From Gymnopus androsaceus JB14 (lineage: Eukaryota; Basidiomycota; Agaricomycetes; Agaricales; Omphalotaceae), in NCBI GenBank assembly GCA_009733575.1, contig ML770172.1, positions 1-16,251 on the forward strand: a stretch of 16,251 nt of DNA, written 5' to 3'. Each line of letters opens with the position of its first letter. Position 1 is the stretch's first letter. Below, piece after piece: positions 1-9,329 of this stretch. Position numbers and translations under genes: made by a program. The notes beneath the pieces were generated by a model, which did no database searches, was not told the origin of the DNA, and was given only the letters and a program-made list of their open reading frames with translations.

Positions 1-239
1 GTATCACCTTATCACAATCTTTTTAAAAACTTATGGATAAACAGTATTTGATGGTCTCTGCCATTTTGGGAGGGTGCCGAAGGTGCCGTGGGCTGCCAAA
101 TAAGCGCCCTGGGTGCCAGGCCGGACTTTAGCAGCTGCCCGGCCATATTCCCGGGGCTCCAGAAGTTATTGTAGCTCTTTACAAAAGCTCTACGAAGTCT
201 TATCAATATGTTTTTAAAAAGCCTTACTGCATACTGTGG
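1..239. other. Sequence upstream of the copia element, no gene
   Basis: I see no convincing gene here. Positions 61-145 are GC-rich and repeat the hexamer GGTGCC several times; this may be a remnant of another repeat. No LTR that resembles the one at 4543 is present, so the copia element's 5' LTR is missing or lies outside the window. A plus-strand frame open from 132 (after a TAG at 129-131) runs into gag, but the residues before about 240-258 do not look like gag. Confidence 0.4.
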
Positions 240-3200
240 AATCGAGTCTGCACTCCCAAGGCAGATCTTGCGAAGTTCCTTGATGACAATGACGAAATTG
301 TCGAACAAATTTGCAATGCTGGAGGAGAGGTTAGCGCTGAGGAAATACGTTCGCACATCTTGGAAGTCATACCTGGAGGGTACTTGAACTTTGTCAATAC
401 CCTTATTGAGTCGTTGGCCCTCCAAGGAATGGTTGTCGAGACCGACGCCCTAGTCGAATCGCTGAAAAGGCAGTACGAATACCAAAATCGTACTAACTCT
501 TGCAATCAGAGCTCAGCTCTGTCAACAACTACTCCCAACGTTGCCCTCAGTGCGGAATTGAGCTCTCCAACTCCTGCGCCTAACCAGTCTCACCGTGGAC
601 ATGGTGGTGGTAACGGCAGAGGTAAATCTTGGCGTGGCGGTTTTTGTAACAACGCGCCAAAGAATTGTTGGAAGTGTGGCAAGCCTGGCCACCTTCAATG
701 CAATTGTCCAGAAGGCAATCATGAGCACGGTAGCGGCTCAGGGGGAGGAAAGGGGCCTACTGAGAAGAAAGCTCAGTCAGACCAGGCCAATCTCGTAGAC
801 AACGACCACGGATTTGCTTACCTTGCAGACTCTGAGTCCGGATTTGATTCGAACAGAGAAGACGAAGTCGCGAACGAAGAAATCGACGACTTGGCTGGTC
901 TTCCAGACGATGACAAAGATGAACCACCGGCTTTACAGCCAGTTAGTGATTCAGAAGATGACGAGGATGAGGATGACGAACCCCCTGCCTTGCAACCGGT
1001 TAGCAATACCGAAGATGAATACAAAAGTGACAATGAAGACTTTGACTTCATCGAAAGGCCATCTCGTCCTGCAAGCATGGCTTCCACTTCCTCGACTGGT
1101 TCCTTCGTCAATGTCCAAGAAGGTCTCCTTAACAGCGACGAGGAGATCGATGCTCGCATGCGTACTATTTGCGAGCAAATGAGGTCGACTACGCCAGTCG
1201 AGCCTCAGGAGGACGAGAGCGTAGAAAGGCTCTATGTCCCGTTAGCTGATTTGACATTGCATGTCAGCGACACAAGTGACTTTACTCGAAAGACCACTCA
1301 CATATTGGATTCGGGATGCTCGAGCCATATGAGCCCTGATCCCTCACTGTTCAATGGCACCCCAGAGCCATGCGAACCTTGTACCTTTCGAGCTGCAAAC
1401 AAGAACACGTTCACAGCTCGACGCAAGGGACTTGCACACTTGGAACTCCCTGGAGGAACTCGGCTTTCACTCCCGGACGTGCTGTACATCCCTGAGCTCT
1501 CCAACACGCTCATCTTGATTGGGTCATTGGACGATGCTGGCTACTCTGTTTCCTTTGGTGGTGGCCGTGGTATAATTCGTGACCAAGATGGAGGCGTAAT
1601 GGGCAAAATCCCAAAGGTGAAGGGACTGTATCGCATCGTTAGCAAGACAGTTGGGGACGCAAACGCCATTGTCGAACGTATCACACTCGATGAATTCCAT
1701 CATCGAATGGGCCACATCTCGTGTAAGGCAGCTAGAGACCTAGCAAGGCATGCAGAGGGTGTAGAACTGACGGACTTGGACAACAAGAAACAATGCAAAT
1801 CTTGCATCTTTGCGAAAGCGACCAAGAAGTCGGTGCCGAAACAGCGACAAGGAGAACGTGCTGAAGTCTTTGGCAAACAAGTCCATTCCGACGTATGGGG
1901 ACCTGCGAGTGTCGAATTGAAGGGCGGAAAATGTTATTTTGTCACCTTCACGGACGATTGGGCAGCACTCACCAAAGTCTACTTGCTGCGCCACAAAAGC
2001 GATACCTTTGACGCGTTCTTGAAGTACGAGGCTTGGTGTAGAAACCACCTGAAAGCTGCCCTGAAAATCTTTCATTCAGATGGCGGCGGAGAATACATAA
2101 GTGAAGAATTTATTACTCACCTTGAACGCCAAGGCATAGTACATCGCCTAACCGTCCACAACACGCCAGAGGAGAATGGAATCTCTGAACGTCTCAACAG
2201 GACCCTACTCGAGAGAGTACGGGTGATGATCCACAACAGTGGACTATCAAAGTCGTTATGGGGAGAGGCCATGACGCACGCCGTATGGTTGAAAAACCGA
2301 ACTCCAACGCGTGTTCTTGGGGGCAAGACACCGTTCGAGTTGGTATACAGACGGAAGCCGGATTTGGGGAAGTTGCCAGTGTGGGGCACGAAGGTCTATG
2401 TGCACTCGAGGAAAGGTGGCAAACTGGGAATGAGAGCCGTTGTCGGAAACTGGGTTGGGTTCAATGGCGGTAACGAGGACAATGTCCAAAGCCAAGGACA
2501 TCGAATCCATTGGAAGGGGAAGAATAGTGTGACCATTGAATGGTCGGTATCATTCGCGACAACGGAGAACGGTGGTCTCGACGTTGTGCTCGAGAACATC
2601 AAGGTTGAGGCTGAGGGGGAGAATGAGGAGGAAAGCTTACCTCCGATCAAAAACAGCCTTAACCCCGAATCCGGATCCACTCCCGGAACTCTGAACCCCG
2701 CTAAATCCGACTCCTCGACAACCAAATAACCAACGGAGATAACCGAAAACACGTGGACATCAACGTCAACGCGTCCTGTTCATACTCATTTCCCATCCCG
2801 CTACATCCGCGACTTACGCTCTGGCACTGGTTACACCGGTGGCAGAGACACTATTCCTCAAGGAATCACCGATCCCACTCACCTCCCAAACGAAGCTCTA
2901 CTCATGGAAGCTGCCATCGCCGAAGCTGAAGGAATCGAACCTAGGTCCATTACTGAAGCCAAAAGACAGGAAGACTGGCCTAGATGGGAGAAAGCAATAC
3001 AGGAGGAGCTTGAAAACTTGGCCGAGCATGGGACCTACAAAATTATCGACACTCCAAAGGACATGAAAGTGGTTGGATGCAAGTGGGTCTTCAAGATAAA
3101 GAAGGATGAAAAGGGGAATATTGCGAAGTACAAAGCGCGACTCATCGCCCAAGGATACATGCAGGAATACGGGATTAACTACACCGAGACTTACGTGCCT

Positions 3201-4535
3201 GTAGCGCGTCTTGCCTCGATTCGCATTGCCCTAGCTCTTGGTGCACGCTACGACCTCGAAATCCACCACGTCGATATCAAAGGTGCCTATCTCAATGGCG
3301 ACCTCGTCGAGGATGAGCAAATTTATTTGCGACACCCTCCTGGTTATCCACTTTCGAAGAACCCCGCTGGCACGGTTTTAAGGTTGAAGAAGTCGTTATA
3401 TGGGCTGAAGCAGTCGGGACGATACTGGTACATGAAGTTAGAAAGGACTTTGAGAGACTTATTGGGCATGAAAAGGTGCGACGTCGACCATTCTGTATTC
3501 TTCCGTCAACAAGACGGGGAAATCATTATCATTATCACTCCGGTGGACGACCTCACAATCCTCGCTTTGGCTATAGCTCTCATTGAACATGTCAAGTTCA
3601 AATTGAGACAAGCCTTCACTATTACCGACTTAGGCGAAATTCACTGGCTGCTCGGCATCCAAATCACTCGCAACCGCGCTCGTCATTCCATTTCCCTTTC
3701 CCAATGTGCTTATATCAAATCTGTCGCCAAACAGTTTGGCCAGGACACCACGAAACCTACGATGCTCCCAATGGATACCAACAACCGCCTCACTTCTTCG
3801 CAGTGTCCCCAGACCCCTGCTGAAGCCGAAGCCATGGAGACGAAGCCTTATCGTGAGGCTGTGGGTTGAATCATGTACGTGTGTACTGGTACTCGCGCCG
3901 ATATTGCTTTCCCCGTTCATGAACTCACCCGATTCCTTGTGAATCCCGGTCAAGCTCACTGGACTCAGGCCATGAAATCTATTGCGTATTTGAACATGAC
4001 GAAGGACTGGTGCCTCACTTATGAGCCACCTGTCAACGCAAGTACTATCCACAACGACCCCAAGGGATTCGTCGACGCAGACGGTCAAATGTCTGATGAC
4101 AGGAAAGCTGTTTCAGGATTTGTTTTTCTCATTGACGGCGGAGCCGTTAGCTGGTCTTCACGTTCCCAATCCCTCATCTCTCTTTCGACTTGCGAATCAG
4201 AGTATGTCGCCGCAACCGAAGCATCCAAGGAGGGTATTTGGATGTGATCTTTCATTGCTCAAGTGTTTGAGCCGACTTTCAAAGTTCTCAACGGTCCGAC
4301 AGACTTGAATTCCGATAATCAAGCAGCTATCACTTTATCCCATGACCACCAGTTTCATGCTCGCACGAAGCACATCAACATTTGATTCCACTTCATTTGT
4401 TACATCGTCGAGGATGGGAAGGTTCAACTAATCTATTGTCCTACTGAAGAAATGGTTGCGGATATCTTGACGAAGGCTCTCCCAAGTGCCAAGGCAAAAC
4501 ATTTTGCAGTTAGAATGGGATTAGGTCCGGTTTGA
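240..4535 (+). pseudogene. Copia gag-pol polyprotein with four in-frame stops
   Basis: This polyprotein would encode the capsid, protease, integrase and reverse transcriptase/RNase H that copy the element through RNA. One frame runs the whole length with no frameshift; stops are at 2727 (TAA), 3867, 4245 and 4383 (TGA), and the natural end is at 4533. Visible parts: gag C-terminus; a CX2CX4HX4C knuckle (Cys 666, Cys 675, His 690, Cys 705); an acidic linker (about 780-1250); protease DSG at 1308; the integrase zinc site (His 1701, His 1713, Cys 1794, Cys 1803) and D,D-35-E triad (1890, 2079, 2187, exact spacing); reverse transcriptase from about 2904 with VDD near 3543; and RNase H with FVDADG, CESEY and SDNQ. 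TGA 4245 and 4383 fall where copia proteins usually have Arg. Gag starts without an N-terminus or ATG. Apart from the stops the domains look well preserved, so the copy is probably not very old. Confidence 0.93.
918..1004 (+). repeat. Duplicated DEPPALQPVS peptide in the acidic gag-protease linker
   Basis: The ten-residue peptide DEPPALQPVS is encoded twice, at 918-947 and 975-1004, with synonymous differences between copies. It sits in a Glu/Asp-rich linker between the zinc knuckle and the protease. Different codons for the same peptide suggest an old duplication kept at protein level, or independent drift after it. I know of no function for such a linker. Confidence 0.85.
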
Positions 4536-4542
4536 GGGGGAG
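4534..4542 (+). promoter_or_regulatory. Polypurine tract of the copia element
   Basis: The purine run GAGGGGGAG overlaps the pol stop codon and directly precedes TGTTGGAG. This is the expected site of plus-strand DNA priming in LTR retrotransposons, and it fixes the LTR start at 4543. Confidence 0.85.
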
Positions 4543-4662
4543 TGTTGGAGTTGTAGTATACCCACTTTTCATCTTATCTTATCTCAATGGACAATTACTT
4601 ACAAACACGGACCTCTTAGATAGTTAATCCGGTTGCTGGAGACCGTACCCCTATTATCTTAG

Positions 4663-4670
4663 TATAAATA
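4663..4670 (+). promoter_or_regulatory. TATA box in the copia LTR
   Basis: TATAAATA lies about 30 nt upstream of the first leader copy (4697), the usual distance to an RNA polymerase II start. This makes the leader copy the likely 5' end of the retrotransposon RNA. Confidence 0.65.
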
Positions 4671-4696
4671 CCTCTTTTGGACGTTTCACCGCCTCA

Positions 4697-4858
4697 GACG
4701 CTTACTACGTTGTACTCGCGCTCTGAGGTAGGCTCAATTACTTTACGTTACCTTGATTCTTTTACTGATACTTATTCTTGTAGACTAAGTATCTATTATA
4801 GGTGAATAAAGACGCTTACTACGTTGTACTCGTGCTCTGAGACTAAGTATCTATTATA
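4697..4858 (+). repeat. Leader duplication: intron-containing copy followed by an intron-less copy
   Basis: Copy 1 is 31 nt (4697-4727), then 56 nt that begins GT and ends AG (4728-4783), then 17 nt (4784-4800). Copy 2 has the same 31 nt (4811-4841, one C/T difference at a CpG) fused directly to the same 17 nt (4842-4858). The 56-nt insert has a CTGAT branch-site match with its A at 4768, 15 nt before the AG, and a pyrimidine-rich end. The 10 nt between copies (4801-4810) end in AATAAA. Copy 2 looks like a spliced RNA version of copy 1 that was reverse transcribed and joined on. Confidence 0.8.
4805..4810 (+). terminator. Candidate polyadenylation signal in the LTR
   Basis: An exact AATAAA lies downstream of the TATA box and leader copy 1, immediately before leader copy 2. 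It could define the 3' end of the retrotransposon RNA. It rests on a hexamer match only. Confidence 0.4.
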
Positions 4859-5442
4859 GATTGCGCTTGTACAAAATCTACAGATGATATAAGGTCAGGA
4901 GTGACAGGACTCCAGGCAGGATTGCGAGTAGAGACAGCAGGAGTGCCTGCAGAGCTATTGAATAAAGAGCTATGATGTGAAGGCTCATTCGCAAGTGCAA
5001 ACGGCTCATCAAGCTCTAGCTCCAGCATAGGCAGAAGTGACCTCGGGTTTGAGCGTGCTGGAGTTGGAGGAGGAGGGAGCAAAGCTGCTGAAGATGAAGC
5101 AATGGTTTGGGAAGGAAGATTTGGGACTTTGAAAGTCAGAGGGTCCCTTCTCTCTCTGCTCTCATTCTGCTTTGTCTTATTCCTATTTCTCGTCACCTTT
5201 ATCTGAGATCCCAGTACCATTCGCTGCTGTGACTCCGCTAAAGATGCATGGACTTCCGGGACTTCATGCGTGTAATTTTCAAGGAAATATGTGTTTCGAT
5301 GTCAATTTTTGGATCCCATGGAATAATGGAAGAATAATAGATGATAATAATGATTTTTTGAAAGAGCTAATGACAAGTTTGAAGCATGGACGCGTACAAA
5401 CGTATGTGAAGTAAATCAAGTATTTTTAGCGCCCAGGGCTTA
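4859..5442. other. Unassigned flank between the copia and Tc1 elements
   Basis: No gene is recognised. A minus-strand frame (5220 down to about 4859) encodes a Ser/Pro-rich, low-complexity stretch with a run of prolines. The plus strand also has a partly open frame with a Ser/Gly-rich stretch, and another plus-strand frame is open at 5172-5414. The strand cannot be decided. The copia element appears to have inserted at the left edge, because the minus frame reads on into the LTR. This stretch could be part of an older gene now split by the copia and Tc1 insertions, but nothing in it shows a domain. Confidence 0.35.
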
Positions 5443-5444
5443 TA
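5443..5444. repeat. TA target dinucleotide, left copy
   Basis: TA directly precedes the CACTGT end of the Tc1-like element and matches the TA at 7064-7065, as expected for the TA target duplication of the Tc1/mariner superfamily. Confidence 0.6.
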
Positions 5445-5700
5445 CACTGTAGCCCTGATTAGGAAGGTTTTAAAATTCTATATTGGGGGTGCTTAATGTC
5501 TGTGCCAAAATTTACTTCTGTTTTGCCAAGCCCTCTAACGAGGTTTCTCATTTCCGTCTACCTCTTAGAGGGATTGGTCACCAAGCTAGGGTCAAAATAG
5601 GGCTCTCAAGCTTATTCTTTTAAAAAAACTTGGTTTGAAGGCTCAAAAAAATTTGCATGTATACTAGGCAATGTCTTGTAGATAACGAGCACAGAAAATC
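5445..5700 (+). repeat. Left terminal inverted repeat of the Tc1-like element
   Basis: The outer tip (CACTGT..CTGATTA) and the inner block (5601-5700) match the reverse complement of the right arm; the middle diverges. Positions 5531-5543 and 5561-5572 form a small hairpin (CCCTCTAA.. with ..TTAGAGGG) with no counterpart in the right arm. Confidence 0.6.
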
Positions 5701-5794
5701 ATGAAAAAAATATCTTAATGTTAAAGAAATGACTGTAAATGATAAAATTACTTCATAAACTGCCACATTTGACTAATTATTTTGAACCACCATA

Positions 5795-6873
5795 ATGCCA
5801 TGTAACCACAGGCCAAAAGAATGTCCTGCAGTGCTCTGTACACCCACTAGACACAAAGCTATCCTCATGTATGTTGATGATCTTGGAAAATCCTTTCATT
5901 GGATTGCAAAGGAAGCCCCAGAATTTCAGAATACTTCTACTACCCATGCCACAATCTCTCAGAAATATACACAGGCCAAGAGGGAAGGCTGCTATGTGTA
6001 TGGGCAGCACACTGGTTGTCCAAGGTGCTTTTCCACTGAAGAAATGGATGACATGGTCAAGCTTATAGCTTCTGGGCAGGTTGTGGATGGAGCTGATTTG
6101 CAGCAAAATTTGTTCCCTCATGCTTCTGAACATACAATTTGTTGCAAGAAGCCCTTCCTTTCACCGGTCCACATTGCAAAACACCATGCATTTGGTTGAA
6201 TATAGAAGGATTGGGCAGATCCAGAGGAATGGAAGAAATCCACAGTGGTGTATTCAGACAAGTTGAAATTTAACTTGGATGGGTTGGATGGTCTACAGTG
6301 GTGTTGCAGGCCAAGGGGTGTTGACCAATTGGCAAAGCGGAATGTTTTGCAATGTGTGCAACAAGGCCTGGGTCCTGGAAAAGTGAATGTTTGGGGTTGC
6401 ATCATGTCCAATGGCATTGAATGGCTCTATCATATTGATGGCAATATGAGCAGTCTTCAGTATATGCACATCCTTGAATCTGCCTCCTCTCTACCATTGC
6501 TAATCATCAGTACACCAAGAACAAATGGATCTTCCAGCAAGACAATGACAGCAAACATAATTCCCATGTCACAAAAAACTGGCTCCGGGACTGGAGCATC
6601 TATGTCTTCCTGTAGCCTCCCAACTTGCCTGACCTCTCTCCCATTGAAAATGCCTGGAAATATCTTGAGAAGCAGGTGAAGAAGCAACAGCAGCAACCAA
6701 AGAATACAGATGAATTGTGGGCTGCTTTGAAGGAAGAATGGAACCAGCTGAGCTTCACTGGGTATGTGGAGAGGCTTTACAAGTCAGTTCCAACTCATGT
6801 GAAAAAGCTGGAGGACTGTGGACCAAGTATTAACTTACATGCAGTCTTTGGGGAGTTAAAGTATTACTTTTGA
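5795..6873 (+). pseudogene. Tc1-like DD34E transposase, broken
   Basis: The protein would cut out and insert the element at TA sites. The N-terminal half (5795-6199) has a helix-turn-helix-like start around YVDDLGKSF. Stops at 6197 and 6203 come before KDWADPEEW. The catalytic core follows: Asp at 6257 in YSD, with Lys after it where SDE is common; VWGC near 6390; a frame change near 6478-6483; QQDND with Asp at 6541; a TAG at 6613 where Trp would fit; and PDLSPIEN with Glu at 6646. The Asp-Glu gap is exactly 34 residues when the TAG is counted as one codon, so this is the DD34E group. It ends at TGA 6871-6873. The full-length match to the family, ends included, makes the call strong although the gene is dead. 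Confidence 0.88.
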
Positions 6874-6892
6874 ACATTAGCACCACTAATTT

Positions 6893-7063
6893 GTGATTTT
6901 TTTTTGTGCCTAGTATCTACTTAACAACTTCTAGTATCTACATGATTTTTTTGGAGCTCTCAAAACAAGTTGTCTTGAAAGAACAAGCTCAAAGGCCTCA
7001 TTTCAATGATTTAAGTGCCCATTTCCCAATTTGGGGGTGGTTAATCAGTTTTGGCCATCACTG
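6893..7063 (-). repeat. Right terminal inverted repeat of the Tc1-like element
   Basis: This is the reverse complement counterpart of the left arm. It ends in CACTG before TA at 7064-7065, giving the CAGTG tip typical of Tc1/mariner ends when read inward. The inner block with CTAGTATCTAC matches left-arm positions around 5660-5695. Confidence 0.65.
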
Positions 7064-7160
7064 TATCCTGGCCACCTGAATCCACTATTCCTCTTCTATC
7101 TTCTCAACAATTGCAATCTCTCTTGTCTTCACTGCAAGCTAGTGTATGACTTCTTTCCAG

Positions 7161-7706
7161 ACTTGGGCTGTGACCTTGATGGATGGATTAGCATTGGACC
7201 AAATGATAGCACTGAATACTTTTCCTATCATTCTGCCTCTTATCATGGTATTCAGGTACATTTTATTTTCAGCTTTTGTCATTTGGTGGTCTCAAGTTAA
7301 GAGATTGCATCATAGTTTACTACTTTGAATGGTTGGTCTGAAGCTTTCCACCACAGCCTGAGATGGGAAATGCTTCACAATGCAGTTATTGGGCCATTTA
7401 ACTGGGAGAATGCATACTTTGCTGCATTCTTTGAAAGATTCCACATACCTTTCTGTTTGCAGAGCTTTGACATTTGTGTAGTCATATACTATAGATGTTT
7501 AAAACTAATTATCTCTCTTTCTAGATTGCTCATAGTTTCAAAAATGGTGTGGAAGACTTTGTAAGAACAGCTGAACTCTCACTTATCACAGAATATGATA
7601 ACCTCCAAATTCTATATGTCAATCAGCTGACAGGTACGGAACTGCAAGCCTTTCAAAATGCTTGTGTTGATAGTGGACCAAGCTCAGGATTGTTGGAATA
7701 TCAAAG
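7161..7706 (+). pseudogene. Two exons of a split protein gene, possibly the Harbinger accessory gene
   Basis: Exon 1 (about 7161-7255) follows a TTTCCAG acceptor, encodes a peptide with DGWISIGPND, and ends at a GTACAT donor. Exon 2 (7525-7706) follows TTTCTAG, is open throughout, encodes EDFVRTAELSL and LYVNQL, and ends at a GTAAAT donor. The two join in phase 0 across 7256-7524; at 269 nt that intron is long compared with the roughly 55-nt introns elsewhere in the window, so it may hold an insertion. I do not recognise a named domain. Conserved-looking residues, the same strand and the position suggest that these are 5' exons of the gene continuing at 9898 and 10827. The next exon's phase does not fit directly, so an exon is missing or hidden. 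Confidence 0.45.
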
Positions 7707-7863
7707 GTAAATTTAGTATCGATCTATACATGGAAGACTTTCTTGTAGTCTCCACTTGTTTGTATCACCATCCCATGCACTCCACATCTATTGTCTCACA
7801 GACTCCACTTAGTCTCTTGCCATATCCACTTACTATCTTGCAGTACCCAGTTCACCATATGCA
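7707..7863. other. Intron-like remnant before the LTR-like stretch
   Basis: The segment starts with the exon-2 donor and holds two good acceptor sites (CACAG ending 7800, TTGCAG ending 7843) in a pyrimidine-rich setting. A short exon after 7843, broken off at about 7863 by the following insertion, would restore the reading phase in principle. I cannot show that it is coding. Confidence 0.3.
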
Positions 7864-8809
7864 CTGATACGCCAATTTTTCGGCTAAGGCTAGAACTGCA
7901 CAGAACCAATAATCCTAGGTTCTGTTAGTAACAAAACACAGTTGATAAGAGAACTATAGTGAGCCCGAGCTGATAGTTAAAATCTACCAAGGACCTATTC
8001 TACCCAAGAGGTTGCAGAGTAACAGTACGCGCAATGGTACCATACTTAACTTTGTGAATGCGCCTCGATCAAAGTCCTATGCACGGTATGGTGTATCGAA
8101 GCAAGCTTGTTGGATAACAAGTTGCTGACCAAGGCAGATAAACGAGCCCACATACCAGTTATACTAGGCTAGGTCATCGAAGGATATACCCAAGGGATTG
8201 AAGTCTTAACGAGGCATCGCTTCCGCGATCAGCTCACCAAGGAGTCTAAACGACACTCAAGTTTATTAAACGAAGCAAGGTGGACCGAGATGAGGAAGTA
8301 CCCTAACGGGTGCCCTCAAAGTTGACGCTCGCTGGAAAGCGCCCAGGCAGATAGCCGCGGCAGTCCAACGCGGCCACATGACCCACTTGCTGTAGCTACT
8401 TCTAGAGCATGGAAGGACCAAGGAGTATTTCTATCCGAGCCTCAGCGTTTTACCGAGATCCATATGCTACCAGGCATCTAGACTCGAGACCGCGCGGAAC
8501 TAGGGATAATAACCAGTCTCCCATTGGCAAGGAAAAACATAGAAATACTTCCGAGGGCTGTTCTGCTAAAGAAACTGGCGAGCCTTGTAAAAAGGCAAAT
8601 GACTCGAGTCAATTCGGACCAAAATCCCAAAAGTCGACCCAATCGAGGAAGACAAACGAACGAGGCAGGAAAACGTCGAGGCAAAACTATAGTATACATG
8701 CATATATGGACATTATTTATCTTTTTCTATTTTACTTACTCTGTTTCATCCTATCTCACTCAGTTTCTCTCATTTCTCTCATTTTCCTATTTTCATATAT
8801 CTTGCTCAG

Positions 8810-8816
8810 TATATAA
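8810..8816 (+). promoter_or_regulatory. TATA-like site after a C/T tract
   Basis: TATATAA lies immediately after about 100 nt of strongly C/T-rich sequence, a common layout of fungal polymerase II promoters. No gene follows, so it may be a retroelement promoter. Confidence 0.35.
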
Positions 8817-9329
8817 GGGTAGCTATTCTATCTTGGAATGACAAGTTAGACTTGATACCTGAAACGCAGTTCTATCTTAGGACCTGTAGTGATTCGTACA
8901 CGCTCAGACGCGTCTGCATCGTCCTCTACAACCTTTGAAACAGGTGGCCTTCTTGTAACCTTGATAATACTGAGGCTGTTCATTCTACTTCCCGGCTATT
9001 AAGTCAAGCATTCCTGGTTTTCATCTCAAAGAGAGGTCACATCAGTCTTAGGACCGCAGGTGGAGCCTAACGTGCACACCTCAACGAGCCCGTTGTTGAT
9101 TAGGAAAGGTCTTGGACCCAAGTGTCGGCTTGGTCTAGTTTTAGGGAGGAAGCTTCTCGGAGTGTTACCTAGCTTTACCAACAGATTCTACCCCTTGCCC
9201 GCTCTTCACTGAGTGTGTTAAAAACGCCTACTCGAGTGACTTGCGCAGCAGTCGTATGAGCTTGTTAGGTAACTTGCGGGAATCCCTGAGAGTTGGAGTA
9301 TCATTGCGCGGCGACGTAAAGGCTCCCAA

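Larger units (their letters stand above)
240..4858 (+). mobile_element. Ty1/copia LTR retrotransposon, 5'-truncated and degenerate
   Basis: The order zinc knuckle, protease, integrase, reverse transcriptase, RNase H is the order that defines Ty1/copia; gypsy elements have integrase last. The element ends with a purine tract (4534-4542) followed directly by TGTTGGAG, the usual style of a copia LTR start. No 5' LTR, primer-binding site or gag N-terminus is visible, so the left boundary near 240-258 is an estimate. No target-site duplication can be checked. The right boundary is set at 4858, where the second leader copy stops matching the first. Four in-frame stops make this copy non-autonomous. 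Confidence 0.9.
4543..4858 (+). repeat. Copia 3' LTR with an internal leader duplication
   Basis: The LTR starts TGTTGGAG right after the purine tract. It carries a TATA box at 4663-4670 and an AATAAA at 4805-4810. The end is uncertain: no clear terminal CA inverted to the start is seen, and 4858 is used because the duplicated leader stops there. An alternative end is near 4882 (CTACA). Without a 5' LTR the boundary cannot be confirmed. The LTR holds two versions of a 48-nt leader; the first is interrupted by a 56-nt intron-like insert, the second is continuous. Confidence 0.7.
5445..7063 (+). mobile_element. Tc1/mariner-type DNA transposon, inactive
   Basis: The element is about 1.6 kb, bounded by TA dinucleotides, and holds one decayed DD34E transposase. 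The right end, read inward on the minus strand, begins CAGTGATGGCC; the left end begins CACTGTAGCCC and shares CTGATTA a few bases in. Further inside, left 5601-5700 and right 6897-6990 align as inverted repeats of roughly three-quarters identity by eye. The left arm is longer than the right and includes a small hairpin that may be a later insertion. Such decay indicates an old copy. Confidence 0.8.

Noticed and set aside
12..425. 137-codon open frame on the minus strand over the gag start
   Set aside because: It overlaps the gag coding strand and has no family features; it is the shadow of gag and its upstream DNA.
2727..2904. Programmed readthrough or a natural two-ORF layout at the TAA between integrase and reverse transcriptase
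   Set aside because: The frame continues in phase on both sides and three more stops follow, so loss of function by point mutation is simpler.
3867..4385. TGA recoded as a sense codon
   Set aside because: The intact minus-strand gene and the copia end both use TGA as a proper stop, and other repeats also carry TAG and TAA breaks.
8409..8841. Two overlapping open frames with a hydrophobic C-terminus
   Set aside because: The hydrophobic part is just the C/T-rich tract before the TATA site read as codons; there are no conserved motifs or splice context.
7862..9075. TGCAC as a 5-bp target duplication for an LTR (about 7861 and 9071)
   Set aside because: The enclosed segment would not end in CA, and a 5-mer match in this length is expected by chance.
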